Shown one piece after another: positions 24,871 to 33,112 of a DNA stretch of 48,173 nucleotides (position 1 is the stretch's first letter; each line of letters starts with the position of its first letter). The DNA is taken from the NCBI GenBank assembly GCA_020831775.1, contig JAFIFZ010000049.1:1-48173 (forward strand), given 5' to 3'. This stretch comes from Phycisphaerales bacterium. GTDB taxonomy: Bacteria > Planctomycetota > Phycisphaerae > Phycisphaerales > UBA1924. The notes beneath the pieces were generated by a model. That model worked only from the letters and a program-made list of their open reading frames with translations. It searched no databases and was not told the origin of the DNA. The position numbers and the translations under genes were made by a program.

Positions 24871-25617
24871 ATGAACAAAGTTCTTGCTGCAGTCGCCACA
24901 ACCGGGCTCATGTGCTCGGCCGGCATGGCCAATGTCCTCTGGAACAACGGCCCGCTGGTGACCGATCCGGGCGGGATGCCCGACGGCTCCGACGCCAGCC
25001 GCATCCAGTCGGCCACCGGCAACACCACCCTCGGCGGCAACGCCAATGTCGGCAGCTTCGGCCGCGCCGACAACTTCACGGTCGGCGGGCCCGGCTGGAT
25101 CCTCGACAGCGTCACGGCCTTCGGCTACGAGACCGGCTCGACCACCACCTCCACCATGGACGGCATCTTCGTTCAGATCTGGGACGCCAACCCGACCAGC
25201 GGCGGCAACATTATCTTCGGTGACAAGTCCACCAACCGCTTCGAGTCCACCGATTGGACCGGCGCGTACCGCAACAGCACCAACGGCCCGACCGGCACGA
25301 CCCGTCCGATCATGGAGGTCGTCGGTGACCTCGGCGGCCTCGTTCTCGCTCCCGGTGAGTACTGGATCGAGGTCGGCCTGCGCACCGCGTCGGGCACGAC
25401 CGCCTGGATGCCCCCGGTGACCATCGTCGATCAGGGCGCCACCGGCGACGCGCTCCAGTTCACCGTCAGCTCGGGCGTGTGGACCGACTGGGTGGACGGC
25501 GGCTCGCAGAACGCTCTGGGCATGCCCTTCATCCTGACCGGCCAGGTCGTGCCCGCCCCCGGCGCCGCCGCGACCCTGGCGCTCGCCGGCTTGATCGGCC
25601 TGCGTCGTCGTCGCTAA
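24871..25617 (+). CDS. PEP-CTERM sorting-domain protein, paralogue 1
   Basis: A 248-residue secreted protein. It has an N-terminal signal peptide (MNKVLAAVATTGLMCSAGMA), a beta-rich domain with LDSVTAFGYE and YWIEVGLRTASG segments, and a C-terminal sorting signal. That signal consists of VPAPGAAAT, a hydrophobic run and RRRR. Such tails are recognised by exosortases, which cut the tail and anchor or release the protein at the surface. The ATG at 24871 has AAAGGA ten bases upstream. It is more divergent than the next two genes: it shares their signal, tail and overall pattern but not the DVSMA and DGSPADAGSS segments. Confidence 0.85.
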   Translation: MNKVLAAVATTGLMCSAGMANVLWNNGPLVTDPGGMPDGSDASRIQSATGNTTLGGNANVGSFGRADNFTVGGPGWILDSVTAFGYETGSTTTSTMDGIFVQIWDANPTSGGNIIFGDKSTNRFESTDWTGAYRNSTNGPTGTTRPIMEVVGDLGGLVLAPGEYWIEVGLRTASGTTAWMPPVTIVDQGATGDALQFTVSSGVWTDWVDGGSQNALGMPFILTGQVVPAPGAAATLALAGLIGLRRRR

Positions 25618-25650
25618 TCGCGTCACATCCGATAAGTAAATGCAGAGTCT

Positions 25651-25688
25651 CAGGGGCGGATTTTCGGATCCGCCCCTGTCTTATTTTT
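25651..25688 (+). terminator. Terminator after PEP-CTERM gene 1
   Basis: CAGGGGCGGA (25651-25660) pairs with TCCGCCCCTG (25669-25678), with an 8-base loop, followed by a T-rich tract to 25688. Confidence 0.9.
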
Positions 25689-25798
25689 GAAGCGGTCTCG
25701 GCCATACAGAGGTAGTGAATCAGATGTCCGCGAAACAGGGATCGTGAGTCCGAGAATGTTCCGGATCGTGGATTTTTAACCCTGAGATCGGTTTGCTC

Positions 25799-25826
25799 TT
25801 GCACGCGAGGCTGTGGCCAGTACACT
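25799..25826 (+). promoter_or_regulatory. Promoter of PEP-CTERM gene 2
   Basis: TTGCAC (25799-25804), 16 bases, TACACT (25821-25826), about 112 bases of leader before the ATG at 25945. The layout matches the promoters of paralogues 1 and 3. Confidence 0.55.
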
Positions 25827-25944
25827 CCGGAATAGATCCTGAGGCTGGCGGACGAGTCTGACCCCCTCTGGGGGAAGCCTGATTTCGTGGTAAGGGTCAA
25901 GAGAGAACTCGGCCGCTATGGCGGCCGGAAGGAGAAGATCAGAG

Positions 25945-26685
25945 ATGAACAAGGTTCTTGCAGTCGCCGCCACCACTTCGCTTCTGTGCTCGGCCGGCAT
26001 GGCCAATATCCTGTGGGACAACGGCAGCATCGTCACCCATGTCGGCGCGGGCGCCGGCGGAAACGATGTCAGCATGGCCGGCACGGATGTCACTTCCGCG
26101 GGCGCCAATGCCCGACAGCAGACCACCGGGAATCACTTCCGCATCGCCGATGACTTCGTGGTCAGCGGCACATGGCTCATCGAGTCCATCACCGTCCAGG
26201 GCTATGAGACCAACTCGGCCACCCCGACCTGGACCGGCGCCAGCCTCAATGTCTGGGACGGCAGCCCCGCCGACGCCGGCAGCTCCATCGTCGCCTCTTT
26301 CAGCAACCCGACCGTGACCGACGCCGGCGTGTACCGCGTCTTCAACGGCGCCGCCAACCTCTCCAACACCGCACGTCCGGTCCACAACATCACCTTCGGC
26401 CTGAACGACCTGCAGCTCGGCAGCGGCACCTATTGGATCGACTGGAATGTTGAAGGCGGCGCCAGCGGCTGGGCCCCCCCTGTGATGGAGGCCAACCCCG
26501 GCGACCCCAACGCGCCGACCACCCCCTTCGGCAACGCCCTTCAGCTCGCCGCGGACGGCTGGCAGCTCAAGTCCAGGGACCCCGAAGGCACCGAGACGCC
26601 CTTCATCGTCCGCGGCGTGCCCGCCCCCGGCGCCGCCGCGACCTTCGCCCTCGCCGGCCTGATCGGCCTGCGTCGCCGTCGCTGA
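25945..26685 (+). CDS. PEP-CTERM sorting-domain protein, paralogue 2
   Basis: A 246-residue secreted protein. The signal peptide MNKVLAVAATTSLLCSAGMA is followed by a domain with NILWDNGSIVTHVGAGAGG, RIADDFVVSGTWLIESITV, WDGSPADAGSS and EANPGDPNAPTTPFGNALQL. It ends in VPAPGAAAT...GLRRRR. It is strongly similar along its whole length to the third paralogue, so the two arose by tandem duplication. The ATG at 25945 is preceded by GGAAGGAG. It is flanked by its own promoter and terminator, so it is expressed alone. The role of the globular domain is unknown; the fold is probably beta-sandwich. Confidence 0.85.
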   Translation: MNKVLAVAATTSLLCSAGMANILWDNGSIVTHVGAGAGGNDVSMAGTDVTSAGANARQQTTGNHFRIADDFVVSGTWLIESITVQGYETNSATPTWTGASLNVWDGSPADAGSSIVASFSNPTVTDAGVYRVFNGAANLSNTARPVHNITFGLNDLQLGSGTYWIDWNVEGGASGWAPPVMEANPGDPNAPTTPFGNALQLAADGWQLKSRDPEGTETPFIVRGVPAPGAAATFALAGLIGLRRRR

Positions 26686-26718
26686 TCGCTCGGCTTCCGT
26701 CAACACTGATTTGAATCT

Positions 26719-26756
26719 CAGGGGCGGGCCTTCGGGTCCGCCCCTGTGCTTTTTTT
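26719..26756 (+). terminator. Terminator after PEP-CTERM gene 2 (UUCG loop)
   Basis: A 12-bp stem (26719-26730 with 26735-26746, one G-T pair) closes a TTCG tetraloop and is followed by a run of T ending at 26756. Confidence 0.92.
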
Positions 26757-26870
26757 GTGGACAATCACGGCTCACAGACGCCGAGCCAACAGCGCAGCAA
26801 TGCGCACGCAGATCATGCGATCTGGATTATCTGCGCCCGTTGCGTTTGGTTCACAAGAATCGGTTATCGC

Positions 26871-26898
26871 TTGCGGGCAAGCGATTACGCATTATCCT
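26871..26898 (+). promoter_or_regulatory. Promoter of PEP-CTERM gene 3
   Basis: TTGCGG (26871-26876), 16 bases, TATCCT (26893-26898), about 112 bases of leader before the ATG at 27017. The spacing equals that of the other two promoters. The longer reading frame starting at 26711 covers the terminator and this promoter and is not coding there. Confidence 0.55.
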
Positions 26899-27016
26899 CA
26901 ATGAGATGTGTGCGGCCCGCGGGCGCGATCGGCCGTCCCCGATTGATCATCGAAAGTCAGGCTGTCAGCCAGATACGCAATACTCGGCTGCTCGCGGCCG
27001 GCAGGAGGAGAACACA

Positions 27017-27751
27017 ATGAACAATGTCACCTTTGCGGCCGCGACGACCGGGCTGCTCTGCTCGGTCTGCGGAGCCAATGTCCTGTGGGACAACGGCGGG
27101 ATGGTCACCCATCCGGGCGCCGGCGCGGGCGGGTTCGATGTCAGCATGGCGAGCGACGGCGCCAACGCCGGCGCCAATGTGCTGCAGCAAACCACGGGCG
27201 ATCACTACCGCATCGCCGACGACTTTACCGTCAGCGGAACCTGGCTGATCGACTCGATCACCGTCCACGCGTACATGCCCGGCAGCAACTCCCCGCCCTG
27301 GACCGATGGCGAGCTGCGCATCTGGGACGGCAGCCCCGCCGACGCCGGCAGTTCCGTCGTCGCGACCTTTTCCAACCCCACGGTCGCGCAGACGAACATC
27401 TACCGCGTCTTCCACGGGACCGCGAATCTTTCCAGCACACACCGCCTGATCAACGCAGTCACCTTCGATCTCGCCAACCTCGAACTCACCAGCGGCGGCT
27501 ACTGGATCGACTGGCAGATGGAGGGCGGCGGTGGCGTCGCCGCCTGGGCCAGCCCGGTCATGGAGGCCAACCCCGGCGACCCCAACAACCCCATCACCCC
27601 GAGCGGCAATGCCTTGCAACTCGCTCTTGGCGGATGGCGTCCGTACCTCGACAGCAACGAGACGCCCTTCATCGTCCGCGGCGTGCCCGCCCCCGGCGCC
27701 GCCGCGACCTTCGCGCTCGCCGGCCTGATCGGCCTGCGTCGGCGTCGCTGA
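27017..27751 (+). CDS. PEP-CTERM sorting-domain protein, paralogue 3
   Basis: A 244-residue secreted protein. The signal peptide starts MNNVTFAAATTGLLCSVCGA, and the core carries NVLWDNGGMVTHPGAGAGG, RIADDFTVSGTWLIDSITV, WDGSPADAGSS and EANPGDPNNPITPSGNALQL. The tail is VPAPGAAAT...GLRRRR. It is very close to paralogue 2; differences lie mainly in the loops. AGGAGG eight bases upstream fixes the ATG at 27017. It is followed at once by a terminator and then by the O-antigen-ligase-like gene. Function is unknown; it is a surface or periplasmic cargo protein by its sorting signal. Confidence 0.85.
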   Translation: MNNVTFAAATTGLLCSVCGANVLWDNGGMVTHPGAGAGGFDVSMASDGANAGANVLQQTTGDHYRIADDFTVSGTWLIDSITVHAYMPGSNSPPWTDGELRIWDGSPADAGSSVVATFSNPTVAQTNIYRVFHGTANLSSTHRLINAVTFDLANLELTSGGYWIDWQMEGGGGVAAWASPVMEANPGDPNNPITPSGNALQLALGGWRPYLDSNETPFIVRGVPAPGAAATFALAGLIGLRRRR

Positions 27752-27787
27752 TCGCTCTTACAAGAGTGATCCCACTTCGCTTCTGAC

Positions 27788-27824
27788 CCGGGGCGGGCCA
27801 AACGGCCCGCCTCGGTCTTTTTTT
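27788..27824 (+). terminator. Terminator after PEP-CTERM gene 3
   Basis: CCGGGGCGGGCC (27788-27799) pairs with GGCCCGCCTCGG (27804-27815) across an AAAC loop, with one G-T pair, then TC and seven T (27818-27824). Confidence 0.9.
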
Positions 27825-27891
27825 GCCCGGGTTCGGGCGCATCAGCCTCTGCCGGCGTTGCTTTGCGGCTTGGCGGGCCGATGATCTGCCC

Positions 27892-29271
27892 ATGGCCGCA
27901 GACGCCGGCACAGCCCGCTCACGCTTCAGCACCGACGGCGCGATCGCCCAGCGGGCGTTCGATCATCAGCGGACAGACCGGCCGGGCATGCCCATCCACC
28001 TCGGTGTGGCGCTGCTCGCGTGCGTCGCGGCGAGCGGGCCGATCTCGGTGCTCGAGTTCGTCTTCGCGTTTGCGCTGCTCGCGCCCTTGTCGCGCATCGT
28101 GATGACCTGGCGGCTCTGGACGACGATGTTCCGCCAGCCGGTCTTCCTGGCCGCCCTGGCGTGGACGGCGTGGACGGCCCTTTCGATCCTCTGGTCGCCC
28201 GACCGCGACGCGGGGTGGCGCGAGCTTGGCGCGTTCCGCTGGGCGGGGTGGTTCTTCATCCTCTGGCCGATGATGGAACGCCGCCCGACGCTGGTGATCG
28301 CGTGGGCGGTCGGCTTTGTGCTCGGGCATCTCTCGCAGGCGGGGCATGGGCTTGCGCTCATGATCGGCGAGGACCACGCGCCGGCGTGGCTGCTGTTCGA
28401 TCGCGCGCACGACCGCGTTACCGGTTGGTTCGGGCCTGTCAGCGGCGGGACGGCCATGTGCGCCATCCTCGGCCTGCACCTGCACCAGGCGGCGACACGG
28501 ACCGGACGCGTCCGACTGATTGCCGGCGTGCTCGGCGCCGTGACGCTGGCGGGGATCGTCGCGACCGGCACGCGCGGCGCATGGCTGGCGGCGGGCGGGG
28601 TGGTGCTGATCGCGGGCGTCCTCGCGGCGAGCGCGGCCGCGGGCGCTGGAAGGAAGCGGGGCGCTCTGGCCGCGATCGGCGTGCTGCTTTTCGCGATCGT
28701 CGCCGGCGGGGTGCTGGCCGGCCCCCGCGTCGCCTCGCGCATTGCCGACGCGCGGGCCGAGATCGCCGACGCCTCGCGCGGCGAGATGGACACCAACATC
28801 GGCGCTCGCATCGTCATGGCACAAGAGGCGCTCCGCATGGGCGCTGCACGCCCGATCGGCGGGGTCGGCGTCGGCGGATACCGAGCGACAGCGACAGAGC
28901 GGCTGCGAGAAGAAGGCGTCGCAGAGCCCTACCGCCTCATCCATTCCCACGCCCACTCGACCCCGCTGCATGTCTTTGCGACCACGGGGATTGTCGGGCT
29001 CGCGCTCTGGACGCTGCTGATCGTTCTCGTGTTCCGCGCTCTGCTTCCGCGTCTGCCCGGCGAGAAGAACACCTACGACGCGGGGCTCTGGCTCGCTTTC
29101 GCGGGGCTGCTGATCGCGGGGATGTTCGAGACGCTGCATGTCGGCTCGCGCATCGGCGCACACTTCTGGCTGCTGCTCGCTTTCGCGACCGCGTGGCGTC
29201 CGCAACCGAACCCGCTGCTGCACGGCCGTCCCGGCATCCGCATCCGAAAGCCCGATCGGAGCGCGCAGTGA
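27892..29271 (+). CDS. O-antigen ligase / Wzy_C family membrane protein
   Basis: A 459-residue polytopic membrane protein with about 10-11 predicted helices. It has the family hallmarks TGTRGAWLA near residues 225-233 (usually T-x-S-R-G) and, after a large loop with GVGVGGYRAT, the His-containing IHSHAHSTPLHVF (about 349-361), followed by ATTGIVGLALW. Members transfer a lipid-linked glycan to lipid A core or to protein, or polymerise repeat units. The ATG at 27892 lies after the terminator; the frame reaching back to 27823 starts inside that terminator. Its stop overlaps the start of the next glycosyltransferase (GTGA). Confidence 0.88.
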   Translation: MAADAGTARSRFSTDGAIAQRAFDHQRTDRPGMPIHLGVALLACVAASGPISVLEFVFAFALLAPLSRIVMTWRLWTTMFRQPVFLAALAWTAWTALSILWSPDRDAGWRELGAFRWAGWFFILWPMMERRPTLVIAWAVGFVLGHLSQAGHGLALMIGEDHAPAWLLFDRAHDRVTGWFGPVSGGTAMCAILGLHLHQAATRTGRVRLIAGVLGAVTLAGIVATGTRGAWLAAGGVVLIAGVLAASAAAGAGRKRGALAAIGVLLFAIVAGGVLAGPRVASRIADARAEIADASRGEMDTNIGARIVMAQEALRMGAARPIGGVGVGGYRATATERLREEGVAEPYRLIHSHAHSTPLHVFATTGIVGLALWTLLIVLVFRALLPRLPGEKNTYDAGLWLAFAGLLIAGMFETLHVGSRIGAHFWLLLAFATAWRPQPNPLLHGRPGIRIRKPDRSAQ

Positions 29272-30356
29272 AGATCGCCCTCGCCTGCGAATTCGTCAGA
29301 GACCTGCCCTGGTCGCACTCGCGGTGGGCCCCGGCGATCGCCATCGCACTGGCAGAACGCGGGCACACGATCAGCGTCTACGCCGACGGCGTCGAAACCC
29401 CTGCCGACTTCGACTATGAACGCGTCACGCTTTCTGTCCGCAACCCGCGATGGACGATCAAGAAGCGCAAACCGCTTCGCTACCAGCGTTGGGCGATGCG
29501 TTCGATGGGTTTGATGGATCAAGCCGACACCACGCTCTCGCTGACGCCGCTGGTTCCGGCGGATCTCTGGCTGCCGCTCGGACCGGGCTGCCGCGAGCAG
29601 TTCCGAGCGATTGTCGGCGAACGCTCGCTGATCGTCAGAGCGTTCGAAACGCTCCAGCACCGGTGGCTGCCCGGGGCGATCATCGCCGAACACCGCGCGC
29701 TGCGCCTCGGCGGGCGTCGCGGCATCGACCCCCACGCCGTCACTCCCGCCCCGCCGAGACCGGCCCAAAACCCTGCAGATGAAACAGAACAACCAACGCC
29801 GGACTGGCGCTCGCTCCTGCACATCGCGGCCGATACGCCGCTGCTTGTTTGCTCGATCACCGAAAGCGTGCCCGAGCGCCTGAGCGTCGTGGCCCAGGCG
29901 GTCTCAAAGGCGGATCGCGCTCCGGTGCTCGTGCTGCTCGGCAGCGAGTGGTGCAGCATGCACAAGCTGCTCGACGGCGCAGGGCTCGCCAGAGAGCGCG
30001 TTCGCTGCGTCGGCGTCGCGTCCGACCCCCGGCCTTTGCTGCAATGCGCCGCCGCGGCTCTCGTCGTCCAGCCCCGGGGCCCCGGCGGCACGCAACGCAT
30101 GCTCATGGAAGCCCTCGAATCCGCCCCGCAGGTCGTCGCCGCGGCGGATGCTTCGGGTCAGGCTGAAGGCGTTCACACCGTCGGCGATCCATCGAGCGTC
30201 GCGTCGTGGTGCGCAGCCATCAATGCCGCCACCGACCCCAAAGCCCCACGCCAGCCCCGCACGCCGCGGACACTCGACGACTTCATCGACGACATCGAGC
30301 GGAGGCTCGTCAATACAGAGCGCAGGCTCGTCAGCACAGAGCGCCCAAAGCGATAA
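29268..30356 (+). CDS. GT-B glycosyltransferase-like protein
   Basis: A 362-residue protein. The N-terminus is an acceptor-domain pattern (KIALACEFVRDLPWSHSRW, AIALAERGHTISVYADG). A mid-region insert rich in Pro (about 160-185) follows, then a donor domain with VLVLLGSEWCSMHKLLD, VGVASDPRPLLQCAAAALVV and LMEALESAPQVVAAAD. It lacks an obvious complete E-x7-E motif, so the family is GT-B but the exact class is unsure. The GTG at 29268 overlaps the ligase stop, and GGAG lies seven bases upstream. The C-terminus has an Arg/Glu-rich repeat (RRLVNTERRLVSTER), perhaps a coiled coil. Confidence 0.75.
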   Translation: MKIALACEFVRDLPWSHSRWAPAIAIALAERGHTISVYADGVETPADFDYERVTLSVRNPRWTIKKRKPLRYQRWAMRSMGLMDQADTTLSLTPLVPADLWLPLGPGCREQFRAIVGERSLIVRAFETLQHRWLPGAIIAEHRALRLGGRRGIDPHAVTPAPPRPAQNPADETEQPTPDWRSLLHIAADTPLLVCSITESVPERLSVVAQAVSKADRAPVLVLLGSEWCSMHKLLDGAGLARERVRCVGVASDPRPLLQCAAAALVVQPRGPGGTQRMLMEALESAPQVVAAADASGQAEGVHTVGDPSSVASWCAAINAATDPKAPRQPRTPRTLDDFIDDIERRLVNTERRLVSTERPKR

Positions 30357-30374
30357 GCGGTGATCCCGCCCCCA

Positions 30375-31412
30375 TCACCCCAGATCCATCAGCACCTTGA
30401 TCCCCTCGCCCGAGATCATCGTCGCGAAGGCTTCCTCGAACTTTTCGAGGGGGAACTCGTGGGTGATGATCTCGTCGAGCTCCAGGCGTCCCGAGAGCAG
30501 GAGCTCTTCCATCTGGTACCAGGTCTCCCACATCTTGCGCCCGTTGATCCCCAGCACGGTGCAGCCCTTGAAGATGATGTGCTCGTTGAAGTCGAAGTTC
30601 ACATGCTTTGCCGGCAGGCCCAGCAGCGCCGCGGTGCCGCCGTTGCGCAGGGCTCTGAAGCCCTGATCGAACGCCGCGTCGGCGCCGGACATCTCCAGCA
30701 GCACATCGACGCCCTCACCGCGGCAGGCCTTGCGGATCTCGCCGAGCCACCCGCTCCCTTCGCGGACATCGAACGCCTCGACGGCGCCCAGCTTCTTCGC
30801 CAGCGCCAGCCGCGGCGGGTTGACATCGGTGCAGAAGATGCGTGAGGCGCCCGCCGCCTTCGCCACCGTCACCGCCATCAGCCCGATGATGCCCACGCCA
30901 GAGATCAGCACGCTCTTGGCCGAGACATCCGCCGCCATCACCGTGTGCACCGCGTTGCCGAGCGGGTCGAACGCCGCGGCGATCCGGTCGGGGATCCGAT
31001 CGTGGATCGGCCAGACATTCTCTTCGGGTACCGAGACGAAGTCGGCGAAGATCCCGTCGCGGTCGATTCCGAGGATCTTGGTGTCCCTTGCGATGTGGGC
31101 GTTGCCCGTGCGGCTGTTGTAATCGAGCCCGGCGGTGATGTGCCCCTCGGCGCTGACGCGCTGGCCCTTTGTCACCCGCGTCACCGCCTCGCCGACCGCC
31201 TCGACGACGCCCGAGAACTCGTGCCCGGTCACGATCCCCACGGGGATGCGCCCCGCGGCCCACTCGTCCCACTGCCAGATGTGCCGGTCGGTCCCGCAGA
31301 TGCCGGCCTTGCGGACGCGGATCAGGACATCGCGGGGACCGATCTCGGGCGTCGGGCGGTCGGTGACGAATCGAAGGCCCTCGCCGGCGTGGTGCTTGAC
31401 CAGTGCTCTCAT
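30375..31412 (-). CDS. tdh: L-threonine 3-dehydrogenase-like enzyme lacking structural-zinc cysteines
   Basis: A 345-residue medium-chain dehydrogenase that matches L-threonine 3-dehydrogenase over its length. Threonine is oxidised to 2-amino-3-ketobutyrate with NAD. Catalytic zinc ligands are present: C39 in AGICGTDRH, T41 and H44, then H64-E65 in TGHEFSG. The cofactor fold is ISGVGIIGLMAVTVAKAAGA. The structural-zinc lobe normally has four cysteines in CGHCRNCRGGRTHLC. Here the aligned stretch reads A94, D97, S100 and A108, with no gap, so all four are gone. The neighbouring residues EGHIT, N99, R101, G103 and H106 are conserved. ATG 31412 is used, with AGGGA upstream. It is divergent from gspF. 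Confidence 0.85.
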   Translation of the reverse strand: MRALVKHHAGEGLRFVTDRPTPEIGPRDVLIRVRKAGICGTDRHIWQWDEWAAGRIPVGIVTGHEFSGVVEAVGEAVTRVTKGQRVSAEGHITAGLDYNSRTGNAHIARDTKILGIDRDGIFADFVSVPEENVWPIHDRIPDRIAAAFDPLGNAVHTVMAADVSAKSVLISGVGIIGLMAVTVAKAAGASRIFCTDVNPPRLALAKKLGAVEAFDVREGSGWLGEIRKACRGEGVDVLLEMSGADAAFDQGFRALRNGGTAALLGLPAKHVNFDFNEHIIFKGCTVLGINGRKMWETWYQMEELLLSGRLELDEIITHEFPLEKFEEAFATMISGEGIKVLMDLG

Positions 31413-31635
31413 GGATCGATCCCTGGGGCACGCGGGCAAGCCCGGACGCCCGAGTGCGTTGTGACTCAGTCGGCGGCGGGCCGGAACGCCCGGAAACCGC
31501 CGCGCTCATTGTCAGGCCCCCGCACCGGGGGATCAATCCCGGGGCGCCAACCCGCCCAAAGCCGTCCGGAGACGCTCAGAGCCACCGGGCCCGATGTGAC
31601 CGATACACTCAGCCCGTCGAGCGATCGCCCAAAGC

Positions 31636-32850
31636 ATGTCCAGAGCCGCCCGCCAGACCCCGCCGTTCTTCTATCTTGCCGCGACCGCCAGCGGGAAGCG
31701 GTCGGTGGGTCTGCGCACCGCCCGCAGCGAACGGGCCCTGGCCGACACCCTGCGGCGAGAGCGTCTGATCCTCCTCCGCAGCATCCGCCTGCCCGGCTGG
31801 CTGGCGTCGGAGACGAAGCTCAAGCTCAAGGACCACGCCGAGATCAACGAGCAGCTCGCCCAGCTCGTCGGGCGGGGCGTCCCCCTGGTTGAGGCGCTGG
31901 AGGTCACCGAGCGGACGGTCCGGGCCCAGGCCCAGCCCCGGGTGGGACGGATCAGAGACCTGGTCGCCGCGGGATCGAGCTTCGCCGACGCCTGCCAGCA
32001 GGTCGGCTCGTTCGACACGGTCAACATTGCGGTGTACCGGGCCTCAGAGCGGACGGGCGACCTCGCGGGCGCCTGCGCCCAGCTCTCCAAGACCATCCGG
32101 CGCCAGCTCGCCGTCTCGGGAAAGGCCGGCACCATGATGATCTATCCCGTCATGGTGCTGACCATCGGCGTGCTGATCTCGCTGGGCATGCTGATGTTCA
32201 TCATCCCGATGATCGGCGGGGCGCTGACGAGCCTGGCCGAGCAGTCCGGCAACGATCTGCCCGGCTTCACCCTGCTGATGATGACCGTCGGCCTGACCCT
32301 CCGCGAGCACCTGCTGATCTTCCTGCTCAGCCTCGGCGGGCTGGTGGTCCTCGCTCTGGCGCTGCGCCGACGGATCGCTGCGGCCTCTGGCTGGCTCGCA
32401 CGGCGTCTGCCCCTGCTCAAAGATGTCGTGCTGGCGCAGGAGTCGGCCCGGTTTTTCAGCGTCATGGCCGCGATGACCCGGGCGGGCGTCCCGCTCGCCG
32501 ACGCCCTGAGCGTCAGCGTCAAGGCGGTGCAGCACGAGAAGCTTCGGGCCCAGCTCACGCGGATGCGGAACAAGCTCGTCGAGGGCGGGGTGCTCGTCCG
32601 CCTGATCGACCAGGTGACTGCCCTGCCCTTGGCGACGCGGAAGCTGCTGATCGCCGCCGACCGCTCGGGCGACCTCGAACATGTGTTCGACGGGCTCGCC
32701 GAGGACCTGCAGGCGGATGTCGAGACCAAGTCCGACCGCTTCCTCGCGGCCCTCCAGCCCCTGCTCCTGGTCGCCCTCTTCGCGATGATCGGGGCCCTGG
32801 TGCTCTCGATCATGCTGCCGATGATCCAGGCGACGGGGCAGGTGTTCTGA
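31636..32850 (+). CDS. gspF: Type II secretion inner-membrane protein F
   Basis: A 404-residue GspF/PilC-type protein. It has two repeats of the cytoplasmic domain, the first ending ASERTGDLAGACAQLSK and the second LIAADRSGDLEHVFDGLAED. Three transmembrane helices are visible: about residues 173-195 (YPVMVLTIGVLISLGMLMFII), 225-245 and near the C-terminus (LLLVALFAMIGALVLSIMLP). It serves as the membrane platform that couples the ATPase to pseudopilus assembly. It is the first gene of the secretion run; the ATPase (GspE) and secretin (GspD) are not in the window. A possible -10, TACACT at 31604-31609, precedes it, without a clear -35. Confidence 0.92.
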   Translation: MSRAARQTPPFFYLAATASGKRSVGLRTARSERALADTLRRERLILLRSIRLPGWLASETKLKLKDHAEINEQLAQLVGRGVPLVEALEVTERTVRAQAQPRVGRIRDLVAAGSSFADACQQVGSFDTVNIAVYRASERTGDLAGACAQLSKTIRRQLAVSGKAGTMMIYPVMVLTIGVLISLGMLMFIIPMIGGALTSLAEQSGNDLPGFTLLMMTVGLTLREHLLIFLLSLGGLVVLALALRRRIAAASGWLARRLPLLKDVVLAQESARFFSVMAAMTRAGVPLADALSVSVKAVQHEKLRAQLTRMRNKLVEGGVLVRLIDQVTALPLATRKLLIAADRSGDLEHVFDGLAEDLQADVETKSDRFLAALQPLLLVALFAMIGALVLSIMLPMIQATGQVF

Positions 32851-33112
32851 CGGGGCGCAGGGCGCAGGGGGCTCACCCCCCATTTCTCGGACCCTCCCCT
32901 GCCTTCCCAGCCCGCACGGCCGACACGCTGTGGGGCCCAAAGCCGGCTCGGCGGCTCGGCCTCGGCCCGGGCCGGCGCACACTATCAGTGCAATCCCCGG
33001 CCTTCCGGAGCGTTCTGCCCGGGGGCGTTTTGGCCGGGCGTAAACTTTCCCGGGGCCTGACCCGTAAGACAGAGACCACCGAGCCCGGAGTCCGGGCGGG
33101 AGCGGACAGACC

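Noticed and set aside
26711-27016. N-terminal extension of PEP-CTERM paralogue 3
   Set aside because: It covers the terminator, promoter and leader; the signal peptide begins at 27017.
28020-29267. Upstream extension of the glycosyltransferase at 29268
   Set aside because: It overlaps the ligase gene in another frame; the GTGA overlap and ribosome site place the start at 29268.
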